A DNA stretch of 64,000 nt from Erpetoichthys calabaricus (lineage: Eukaryota > Chordata > Cladistia > Polypteriformes > Polypteridae): assembly GCF_900747795.2 (NCBI RefSeq), contig NC_041401.2, positions 121,183,722-121,247,721 on the forward strand, in the 5' to 3' direction. Positions 47,635-58,579 of the stretch are shown here, piece after piece. The notes under the pieces are model-generated. The model saw nothing but the letters and a program-made list of their open reading frames with translations, made no database searches and was not told the DNA's origin. The position numbers and the translations under genes are program-made. How positions within the stretch are numbered: position 1 is the first letter of the stretch; every line of letters starts with the position of its first letter.

Positions 47635-49555
47635 TTAGGCTTTTGCTTCAGCTTCTGTCGATTCGCTGCTCTCTGTCTTCTGCTTTTTTGATTCAACTTT
47701 CTCCTGGGGGCGGGAAGAGAAGAACGAAACTGCGTTTATTAAAGATGTAAGCCGAGCCCGCCCGTCGTGGGGTCAGAAAGTCAGCATGTGCATCCCACGT
47801 GGGAAACCGCAACAAGTGTGTGAGGTCACACACACGCATCTGGGAGCCAGCGCACCCCTCCCCCTCCCAACTGGCTGCAACGCACAACCATCAACCCACC
47901 TCCTCCTCGGCAGGACGTTTCGCAGGAGGCCCATCGGTCTCCTCTTCTTCGGCACCTTCTTCTCCCTCACCTTCCTCCTCCTCCTCCCCCTCACCTTCAG
48001 CTGAAACCAAACAGAGAGTCATATCCCACTGAACATAAAAGCAAAACATGCGGAAACGAAAAAAGGGGGCCAGTCGGAACAACAGTGGCATACTATCAGG
48101 GATATATCCAATCACCTGTTTACTCCCTGATCCATAGCATGCCCAACGCGTGTGGTCTGACATTTTAGAAAAGTCAGAGACCTACCTTCTTCATCTTCCT
48201 CCTCCTCATCTACGTCTTCAGGGTTTTCCTCACTATGGTCTGCGCCATTCTCTTCCTAAAAAAACACGTATAGCAATGAGATGATGCCTAGGATGCTGGG
48301 GTCTCATTGGATTACCTGGCTTACCTTCTCAGCAATATAGTAGAATAAGATACAATGCTCACCATTATGCAGAACACTAGAGACACGTAAAGTAGAAAGA
48401 CATCAATTTCAGTTATTGAAATTAATATATAGTCATCTATCCCCCAATATATACAATATGTATATGAACATTGTCCTCAGGTACTTTTTTCCTAGTTACT
48501 CTCTCATCACAAAGCCTTCTGATACCTCCCTTGTGCAACGCTTGCATGGCCAATTAAACCTTACTAGCTTATCCGTAAAATCAGTCATGCGTTACTCACA
48601 ATATATGACATTTTACACTTCTCCGTTATGGAGGAGTTTCATTAGATCTAACCAGCACATGGAAAGCCCCACACTTACTGTTCCGTTGGCTGGCGTCTCA
48701 TCACTGCCGTTCTCCTTCTTTTCGACCTCCTCTGCAACGTCCTTCTTCTCCTTGATGTCTTTCTGTAAATAATCGAAAACCCAACATTAAATCGACTCGC
48801 GTCCACAAACTGTCCGATAAAGTGATATGAAAGGAGGAAAATGCGAGTGAATCGAGGCGATTTCCAGGTAAAATCGGTAAATCCGTGAAAAATTGTATAA
48901 AGGACTACATTAATGAATTAAATAAAGTGTCCAAAACGCATAGGACCGCGTAGCCATCCAGCGTGAAGAATGGCGCGTCACCATCAATCAGTACGACTTA
49001 AATGTTTCACGCGCGCACGCGCTCTTCCGATGAGGGCGCGCGGCGCACAAAGCAGACAAAAGAATCTTCGGAGAAACGTGGCCGTCGCGCTCGCTCGCGC
49101 AGCCGAGAAAAAAAAATCCCCCAAGCGTGCTTCCCGGCACTTCGACTTTCGAACAGGTAACTGTAAACTCGAAGAGCATGACCGCATCGATCTAATCGGC
49201 TGTATGGGGGAAATTAGCATTTTCCGCCAAAGTTGCGAAATCCGCGTTGAGAAAATGATAAACACTCGCGGTCAACCGTTTCCGCGCTGGTAACGCTCAA
49301 GCTTAGGAACGTTGGCCAAACTGTACGGAGTCTTCACCATGCTCTACTATGAAAGGGTTTTGTGGCATCTTTGCGTCACAGCACCTCAGGAACTCAGCAC
49401 AGGCAATAGTACCAAATGGCTACGACACAAAGACAATTGAGATTATTCAACCCCCTCCCCCTCCGCAGAGTCTTTGTTCGTGGTATAGAAGCAGTACTTA
49501 CTTTAGGAGAAACCTCGGTGGTGGTGGTGGTAGTGTCGACTGCGGTGTCTGCCAT
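47635..49555 (-). CDS. ptma: Prothymosin alpha-like acidic nuclear protein
   Basis: Five exons on the minus strand: 49502-49555, 48679-48762, 48186-48255, 47900-48000 and 47635-47703, all with consensus splice sites and matching phases. The 125-aa product starts MADTAVDTTTTTTEVSPKKD. It continues with KDIKEKKDVAEEVEKKENG and ETPANGT (the thymosin-derived start), then an almost continuous Glu/Asp/Gly tract, then PPAKRPAEEE and a C-terminal KKQKTE nuclear signal. Prothymosins are unfolded, highly acidic nuclear proteins that bind histones and affect chromatin and cell survival. The KKQKT tail and PANG word favour prothymosin over parathymosin, but the middle and the serine/alanine-rich end (ESSESTEAEAKA) differ from mammalian PTMA. 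The five-exon structure fits PTMA. Confidence 0.88.
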
Positions 49556-49689
49556 TCTAAGCTGTTTTCAATGCAGACCTAGAAGAAACTCTACAAAAAA
49601 GGTTTTTTACGTTGTTGCGAAGACGAGCACAGCGACCCCTATCTGCCACAAGACGCGTGTGACTCGCAGGCGAGGAGAGGAGTGAAGCA

Positions 49690-50085
49690 GCTTGCTTCAA
49701 ACCTCAGAATTAAATAGCGCTCCCCCCGAGGAGCGAGCCGACGAGACACGCCATTGGTCTAGCGCAGTGGTCTCCATAGTCGCGGCATCCTCATAGGTCT
49801 CTCTGCCTGTAGATCGCGAACTCACGCTCCCGCCTTTCATACCCCGCCCATTTGTCGACTTTTCTTTCTTTCTGATTCGCTAGCATGCCTGCGCTGATTC
49901 CCGCCCGTTATTTAGCACAACAAGGGACTTTCTCGAAGTGCCAGCCTCTAGATGTTTAATTGACGCCCATTTGTCAGTGTGTCTTTGTTGCTGATTCGCT
50001 GGAAGTCGGACGTGATTCCCGCCTTCCTTGGCAGCACGAAGGACTTTCTTGACATGAGATTTAATTGGCCGATTTTAAAGTCAGT
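49690..50085 (-). promoter_or_regulatory. Upstream region of the prothymosin gene with 119-bp duplication
   Basis: An imperfect tandem duplication with unit starts at 49845 and 49964 (cgcccatttgtc in both). Each copy contains ctgattcgct and then the E2F-like word ttcccgcc (49898-49905 and 50016-50023), an ngggactttct or aaggactttct block, and a tttaattg end. A partial third start may lie near 50068. An inverted CCAAT box (ccattgg) is at about 49751 and a GC box (ccccgccc) at 49842. It precedes the prothymosin start by 140-530 bases, a usual promoter distance. Mammalian PTMA is known to respond to E2F and MYC; a similar role here is inference. Confidence 0.6.
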
Positions 50086-50904
50086 CATTACAAAATGGTG
50101 CTCAACTTGTATTGTGTGGATTGGATGTTGAGTGTGTCTGTTAATAAGGTCCCGCCAAATTGTTCTTCATTTCCATCTATTTATAACCTTGGAGACGAAA
50201 ATATTTGGAGCTAAATGTGCAGCCCCTCTCATCGAATCCCCATCCATTAACTTCCAGAACCTGTTTAATCTAATTTAGGATCTGAACTTTGTTTTACAAA
50301 ATACTGTGTCATGCTTGGCTGAGGTGGATATTTGGTCTCTATCTTGGTATAATTTTGGGAGATTCACGTAGCCAATGTGGACATATCACCATGCAACTGC
50401 AGGAATGCTCGAAAATCCCAATATAAGAGCTTTGACTTGTTGGAACAGTTTTGTGTGGTGTACCTATTGAAAGTCCCTAAGAACTTTTGTGTTATTCTTT
50501 TCACAAAGAAACTCACCTAGGTTAAGAGGAGGATTGGATATTTTGGGAATTTTCTGTTACTTGAGAGGTGCCTTTCTCCAGTTCTTACTTTGTTCCCTGA
50601 GGCCAAATTTGAAAACCACAGCTTGTCTAGAATGGTCCAGCTACTCTGATTCCCAGAATGTTACAGAGATAGCCAAGTTGAATTTAACTGCTTAGAAGGC
50701 AGTGTAAGGCCAGGCAGCTATAATAGAGGAGGATAGACAGCCATGTTTAGAGCTTGACTCCATTTCTGTAGTGACTAGGCTTCACGTTAGGTTGTTTGAC
50801 AGGTTTCATATAAGTCCTGGCACAAGCCTGAGCTCAGGCTATGGGGTAAAAAGCCCAAGGCAAAATGAGTCAAGCATGTTCTGCATTTTTATATATGGTT
50901 GTTT

Positions 50905-51240
50905 GCTCAGGGTAGTCCAGTGGCACAGTGGTTAAAACTGCTGTCTCAATAAATCCCATCCTGGGCACACTATCTGTATGAAGTATGAACATTCTGTACA
51001 TGTCTGTGTGACCTTTCCTCCTGGTGCTCTGGGTTTCAACCCAAATCTCTTGAGACATCAGTGTAAGGTTAACTGGCAACTCTAATTTGGCTCTTTGTTA
51101 GACTGTGTTTGTGTGACCCCTATGATTAATTGACTCCCAATCCAGGGTTGGTGGTGCATGCCTTGTACCTAATGCTGCCACAATCTTGAATTAAACATTT
51201 AAATTAGTGGGTACAGAAAATGGATAGATGGATATATGGG
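50905..51240 (+). repeat. Old diverged SINE-family copy
   Basis: The head (ggcacagtggttaaaactgctg), middle and tail (gtacagaaaatggatagatgg) follow the family order with many substitutions. It is clearly older than the copy at 52.1 kb. Confidence 0.55.
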
Positions 51241-52107
51241 TGGAAAGTTGTTGTTGTTGTTGTTTTTTTTACAATGCCAGAATAAGTGGGTGTTTATGGA
51301 ACTGCATTGTTTACCCTAATGCTGTTTGTCCTGCTGCCTGGCTCATGAAGGGCTTCATAGGATCTAGTGTTGTTAAAATACTGTCTGTACTTGCACTGTT
51401 TATTCTTGCACATTGTCTTGGCTGGGTTAGACTGTGACTTCTTGAGGACACTTGGGGGTGGACCTGTGGCCAGTGTGAAGAACTCTGGCAGGTGTGAGGC
51501 ATGCTTAAAGTTCACAGTCTTTGTCCAGCGGCCAAAAAGCGATTAGGAGCTTTAAATGACGACTCTGGATGAAAGATGGAGCCTCACTGGTTAGCGCAGA
51601 GGTCTTTGTGGAAAAAAAAAACAAGCTCACTTTTTTAAGCACTGGGAGGCCTGTGAAGTATTTGAACAGGATAGTGTATAATAAACTAATTTTAATTCTT
51701 TTTATGGAACTTCACAGTTAAAGAGGAAACAAGATTATGGGCCACAGGAAGTGAGAGTGCAGCATCTTGTTGCACCTATGTGTGGCTGATGGGTTTGTGC
51801 AGCGCTTGTGTCAGAGGTGAGTGTGTGTGAGAGAGGAGGTCGTCAAATGCTGAGTGTGTGTCTTCATTAGGTCAGACTACTGTGTGCTCAATGTGTGCAA
51901 GAAAAGGTCATGAGTGTATGCAGGGCATATTGTCATGAAAGCGGGTTAATGTGCTGGTTAGGTGGCTGTGTTTCTGCAGGCTAGGTGTCTTTGTGCGCAT
52001 GTGTGGTGCATGTGGTCAGAGAGGGTTTGTGTTTAACGGCATATGCATGCTTGTTTGGGGTGTGTGTAGCAAATGTGTCCACTGGATTTTTGTGCATGTG
52101 TATGTCA

Positions 52108-52450
52108 CGTGGCGGCACGGTGGTGCAGTGGTAGCATAAGGAGACCTGGGTTCGCTTCCCGGTTCCTCCCTGCGTGGAGTTTGTATGTTCTCCCCGTGTC
52201 TGCGTGAGTTTCCTCCAGGTGCTCCGGTTTCCTCCCACAGTCCAAAGACATGCAGGTTAGGTGCATTGGCGATCCTAAATTGTCCCTAGTGTGTGCTTGC
52301 TGTGTGGATGTGTGTTTGTGTTCTGCAGTGGGCTGGCACCCTGCCCGGGGATTTGTTCCTGCCTTGCACCCTGTGTTGGCTGGGATTGGCTCCAGCAGAC
52401 CCCCATGACCCTGTGTTAGGATATAGCAGGTTGGAAAATGACTGACTGAC
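52108..52450 (+). mobile_element. tRNA-headed SINE, nearly full length
   Basis: A 343-bp copy from ggcggcacggtggtgcagtg to a tail ending in ggttggaaaatgactgac. A perfect 9-bp duplication TGTATGTCA flanks it at 52099-52107 and 52451-52459. A short gap in the head removes about a dozen bases between the A and B boxes compared with the copy at 27.7 kb. Confidence 0.9.
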
Positions 52451-53402
52451 TGTATGTCATGCAGTCATCAGGAGCGATGGCGGAATAAGTGGAGAAATGG
52501 GCAGCAGGTTGTCTGGTATATAAATGTGTGCAAGACATGTAGCTGTAGCAGTACTGTTATATGTACAGAGTACAGTGAAATTCGTACTTCAAACACATTG
52601 CCATTCTTTGGTGCCATGAGAAACAAGGATGCATTAATAGCAACCATGCAGGTGGTTTTGTGTGTGTTGGCCAGGCTGTTAATATAGGATGAAGAATGTG
52701 TGTAGGACATTTGACTGTAGGGAAGTGTTGGTTTAGTATGTATGTTGGCTATGTGGCAGTGTCAAATGTTTGTGCAGGATTTTTGGGTAAGTACATGTTT
52801 GGGTCTTCCTTCTCAGTTGCATGTGTGGTGTCTCATTATTGCTTTTTCTCGGGGGAAATTTACTCCATGTTTATGAGGCGACATGTACTGTTGCTGTGGG
52901 AAACTCTTGTTATTTGCTCACAACTGGATGACTCTTTAAACTGCCTGAAAGTGACCTTTGATACAAGTTGTGTTCTGCTGTTCTCTACTGTAACATATGA
53001 CTGCCACTGCTACAGTATTACAGTCAGTGAAGGCTTTAAGAAAGCTGTGGGTCTGTTTTATCAAACAAGGTAAGCAGAGGCTTGTACAGTATATTTTATC
53101 ACAACATTTTTTAGCCTGATATTAACAAAAGTGTCATGTGCATGTGTAATCTGTTGATGCTTCTCTGCTAGCAAGGGCTTACTTTGTCCTTGATGAAGTT
53201 TCTTCAGTTTTCATTTTTAGAAGCACAGTGCAAATGAGGAAGGTGCATAATGCAGTGCACTCTGATCCTCTTGGCTTTGGCTTTTCAAACAGAGGCTGCT
53301 CTTCACTATATCCTATGAGAATGAAATGTTAACTTTGGCTGCATATTGCTTGGTAGGCCTACTTCTGACACCTTCTCTACTTGCAAGGGAGCTCTGTTTG
53401 CA

Positions 53403-54453
53403 ATGGCTACTCGTGTTGATGTGATTATCATTGGAGCAGGGAACCGTGGAAGTACCTATGCACGCTTTGCTGAAGAGTGTCCAGATCAGATGAGGGTAAG
53501 AAATGAGCTTTTTACTGTCATTCCTTTAAGTTAGCTTAATTTGACTGACACGAACAGAGGCAATCTATGGAAACGGGTGGTATAGGATTCTGTGTTCAGT
53601 CTTGTCACAACTGACAACAGCTTCAACAGGCTGAGTGTCAGACTGACCACTGCAGATCAGGGAATACACATCTCATAGACTCTTTGCTACCCTGAGGACA
53701 TTTTGTTTCTTACCAGCTTTATGGCTATGAGGCCTAGTAGTGTTTTTAGAAAAAAGACAAAGTTTGATGCCAGCACAGAGTTACTCACTAGATACTGTAA
53801 TTTCACAAATCACAGGGTTATACTATCATAACTCAAGAAGGGTAGATCAGCTCTAGGAACATACAATGAATTGTTCGGGGCTATATAGTTAGGCAGCAGC
53901 AGGATATTGCTACTTTTGACAGTTCACAGCCATCTCTTTAGCCAGTAGGATACAGTGCCATATCATACATACATGCCAAATCATACATACATACACACAC
54001 ATAGTGTGTGTACATTTGTACAGAATGGCATACACTGACATACCCAGGTAAACATAGACTCAACAAGGTACAAACTAAGGTAAACTCTAATACATTCACA
54101 TAGACATTAGGATAGAGAGGGGACCCTACTGTGAATTTGGAAAAACTGGTATAATGTTGAAGGGTAAGAGAATGAGTGCCATGACCTGTTAGACTAGGTT
54201 ATGACATTCGACTCAGACCGAAAGAAAGGGGCCGACATATGCAGAAAATAATCATATTTAAATAGTTACATTTAAATGAGGGATGTGCAAAGGGAGGGAA
54301 CACAAGTGACTAATAAAGGAAGGTAAAGGAAATAACCTGCAGCCTGTTTCGGGTTATCTGCATGGTATTATATTACAGTCTAGCAAGATGGGGGGCTTCT
54401 CACGTTACCCACCAATGTTGCATCACTTGTCTTAAATTCACCTTTATAACTCT

Positions 54454-54527
<74 letters not shown>

Positions 54528-57500
54528 CACTAGATATGTTGTTCCCCACAATTCACTTGCTTGACTCTATAGCCAATGAGGTGAACTTAAATACCATCCT
54601 GGGTAATTTTTTGCCATGATCCAAAATTACATCCAGGGTAAGTGTGCCCTGCATTTTCTCCAGAGACATCAGGCTAGATGCACACCTGAGCCTCTCACTG
54701 CCCTTATAGAGCCAGGTCTCCAAGGTAGCTCCTTTGCTGCTTATCTTATTCAAAGAAAAACATGGTGTCAAATGTTTCCTCTGGGGTCTCTACATCCTTA
54801 GTCGACTAAGAGGTGTTGCCACATTTTGCATTTCTACTCTGGGATACTCTCTCTCTTAAAAGAGGGTCGGAAAATCCTAGCAATTAATGGGTTGTATGGC
54901 CCCTGCATGGAATACTACCCCCTTCTAATAATTCTTTCTCTCTCTACTAGGGCACTGCTTAACCCAAAGTACTCAGCCATCAGATCAGTACCAAAGACTG
55001 GAATGACAGCATGACATGACCAGTTTAACTTGCCAAAGATTAAATTGATTAATATTAACTCTTGTTCTCTTAAAGGTGGTTGGAGTGGCAGATCCAAATC
55101 TTTTTGCCCGGGATGCTTTCAAGCAGAAATACAGAATTGAGGAGCAGAATGTGTTTGTGGGTATGTGAGGTATAGTGTGTTTAAGTTAGGCCTAATTTTG
55201 TATCAGACAGGCATTGGAAACTTAGGTAACCGTTTTGTTTTCAGACTGGCATGAAGCAGCTAAGAGGGAAAAATTTGCTCACGCTGCCATTATCTGTACA
55301 CCAGACCACCTCCACAAGGTAGGATTCTGACACAAGAAGCACATTTCCATTCTCTCTGTTCCTCATTTTCTTTTTTGTACCACTTTGGCCTGCAGGAACC
55401 AGCATTGGTGTTTGCAAAGCGAGGCTACCACATATTACTGGAGAAGCCCATGTCGGTGAGTTAAGGGTAGTATTGAAATGCCAAAATAAAGTAAGCCAAT
55501 GTTTTTTGGGGTTTAAAAGTCATCTGGGTAGCCTCCTTCTTCTTTGAACTGTTGTTTACTCTACCTCTAGCACTCTGTCTATTCTTTTTTCTAACTGTCC
55601 AGTCATTCATTTAAAGTAAGTTCAGGGTTCGCACGACCATTTAGGCAAACAAGCCATTCGCCTAGGGTGGCAGAATTTGTGGGGATGGTATTTTTTTAAA
55701 CAACAGATACTGACTTACAAACATTTGGTGTCAATACACCATTCTGACTCCCAATAACCTTATTACATTGTAACAAGCAAGAGAACAGAAGAGACAGGCA
55801 TAGATACCACACAGAATATGCAGGTTTGCACCCTCAGACAGCTGTGCATATTTATTTTTCAAAACCAGAACATAGAACAGGCAGATCACTAAACCTCCTT
55901 GCTGTTATAGAGAACTATGGGAAATGCCACCTAAAACAACAAATACACTGCTTAACATACAAACGAGTTGCACCTCGCATCACGTTGTCCTTTCAACAAG
56001 CACACTTCAGCAAACCTTTCTTCATGTAAGCAGACCTATTGACTTGTGGCCACTTCTTTGCAATGCCTTTTTCCGTGAAGCAGCAGAGCTCCTAACTTCT
56101 GCCTCCTTGTTCACTCTAGTAAATGCAAAACTTTGGCTCTTCCATCTGGCTGCTGTCTCCATCAGGGGATCCTCCTCATGTAGGCTGCTCCTCACTGTCC
56201 CCTTCTAGAACTGACAGACCTCCTGACTGTGTAAATCAGGTGGCTGGTCCAACATCGTCTTGGCCCAACACAACTGACGAGTGCTTCAGTCTTCTGGCTT
56301 GTAAAATATTGTTTTATATTTTACATACTATTACTGTTTGGTCTCAATGACCTACAATAGCTCTTTATCGATGGTCTTGTAAAATCTGAAGATGCTGCAC
56401 TGTACTCCGCTTCACAAAGGTTGTCTTTATGCTGACTGTCCTTGTTTCTTTATTTTCTTCAGATGCAGGGTCATAGTTTTACATTTGTTTTAGCTTTGTT
56501 TTACTTTCAGCAAGGTCGTTCTTGTTTTATTTTCCATCATTATTTTGACATGGAGTTAATGGAAACTTTGGGTGCATACATATATTTTTCTTTCCTCTGC
56601 TTCCTTTATTCTGCAATCACAGTGCATTGGCATTACACACAGTTTTAGAAGGATCATTTATGTGCCTATAATGACTCCTCATAATATGAGAAACATTAGT
56701 ACTCCAAGGCTGGCACTGCTTAATTACTGAAATGGTCAGCATATGCTTACAGTCTGGGTGTTTCTTGAATTGCATACTTAATACTGTGTATATCATTGCT
56801 GTTTTGTATTGCTATAATAATAATTATTATTATATTATATTAGTATTCACATGAATAAAATTAGTGAAATGAGTGAATATTTTAAAAAGAAAACATATAA
56901 TGTAGCAGTCATTTGAGTGGTTTATGTACAGCATTTATGTGGTTTGTATATAATATACAGTGTATGTCCTTAGGATTAATATTATTTTCTGTAACTGTAT
57001 CAATCATGAGTGAGCTAGTTGAAACAACTGTTTTTAAAGAAATTGTTTTTAACTTCACAAAGATAAAGTCAAGAAAAGACCAGTTTAAATTTCATTGATT
57101 TGTATTTTTATAGTTGTAAATCACTTTATGAAACATATTATTATTGTTGTTTATTCTTTTGTTTGTAAAAACCCAGCCACAGGGGATACACAAACCAGTG
57201 TGTTTCTTTGTGCCGATCCCAAGCCAGGATAAATGGGGAGAGTTACGTCAGGAAGGGCATCCAGTGTAAAATTTTGCTAAATCAATATGCGGACAACAAT
57301 TTTGGATGATCCGCTGTGGCAACCCCTAACGGGAACAACCAAAAGAAGAAGAAGAAGAAGATTCTTTTGTTTGTAAAATGAAACTACCATCAAATAATTA
57401 TCATATTTATTATTGTGTTATAATTTTATTTATACATTTCTATATACGTGTTTCATATTTTTTAAATAAAATATTCTCAGTTCTAAAATTCCAAGTCAAA

Positions 57501-58520
57501 TGTATATTCATTTACTTAATATCTGTGGCAAACTGTTGGTTTTCTTTAGCATCATCAACTAAGAATTTTGAACTTCATTAAAAAAATACAGTATATCAAA
57601 TGCATACATGAAATGTGCATATATACATTAATTCATAATCTAGTTGTGGTACCAGACTACAACAAATGTCATATAGGTAAAACTACATCAAAGGTTGTAA
57701 AACTTCAATAATCCTACATTTTTTAAACGAATGTGTCATAAAAAGGGTCATGCATTTTGCTTGGGGTGAGGGGCGCCATTTACAGCTTCACCTAAGACAG
57801 CAAAAATGCTAGGGCCGGCCTTGAGTAAGTTGTTACTCATTAAGATTACAGGGACACAGATGTAAACTGGATAATACTAATTTCCTTCAAATATTAAGAA
57901 GTATTTCTTCATGCAGAGAAGTAAAATAAGAACCCAAGTGGTTTAGTTCAAAGTGGAACCTTCCTGATCATCAGATATTAACAATGTTTGTAATTCTTTG
58001 TTGTAGGAGAATGAGCAAGTTATGCTGAGCTCAGTGGCTTTTCTCAAAAGAAAAACCTTTCTTATATTTTTATGTTCTTAGGTGACTCCTGATGACTGCT
58101 TGGAGATTGTGTCTGCCTGCTTGGACAGTGCTGTTCTGCTTGCTGTTTGCCACGTGCTCAGATATTCACCTGCTGTTCGCAAGATAAAGGTATGAGATAG
58201 CACACTGTCTACTGGACAGTGGAATTCAGTTACAATGGGCTGTCTTAGTTCAATTCAAGCTTCTGTGTGCTACATTTGTGACTAAAATGCTGCATGCAGT
58301 CTGTTATAAGTGCAACCTAATAAAAGATGACCTGACATTAAACAATCCAAGAGAGAATCAAAACGCAGAGGAGCTTCTGCTTCAACACCTATCTGCCTTT
58401 GTAGTTCTGGCCTCCTCCAGCTCAGTTCAGGGCCCATCTTGCATTAGTTGGGAGACATTGTGAAGGGAGGCGTCAGTCTTTGTACTCCATTTCCTGTTTC
58501 AATGAGCGGGGGAGGAACAA

Positions 58521-58579
<59 letters not shown>

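Larger units (their letters stand above)
50090..53402. other. Intergenic DNA between prothymosin and the oxidoreductase gene
   Basis: I find no supported exon here. The block holds an old SINE-family copy, one young SINE, a short (GTT)n run at 51248-51262 and a G/T-rich, C-poor stretch on either side of the young SINE (about 51780-52800). Confidence 0.5.

Noticed and set aside
47786-48163. Open frames rich in Ser/Pro/Leu or Glu across the prothymosin exons, on both strands.
   Set aside because: They are shadows of, or run past, the acidic coding exon at 47900-48000. Splice sites and phases fit only the minus-strand gene model.
55826-56350. Overlapping 60-95 aa frames inside the 2.2-kb hAT element as transposase remnants.
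   Set aside because: No zinc finger, RNase H-like motif or dimerisation-domain words could be recognised in either strand.
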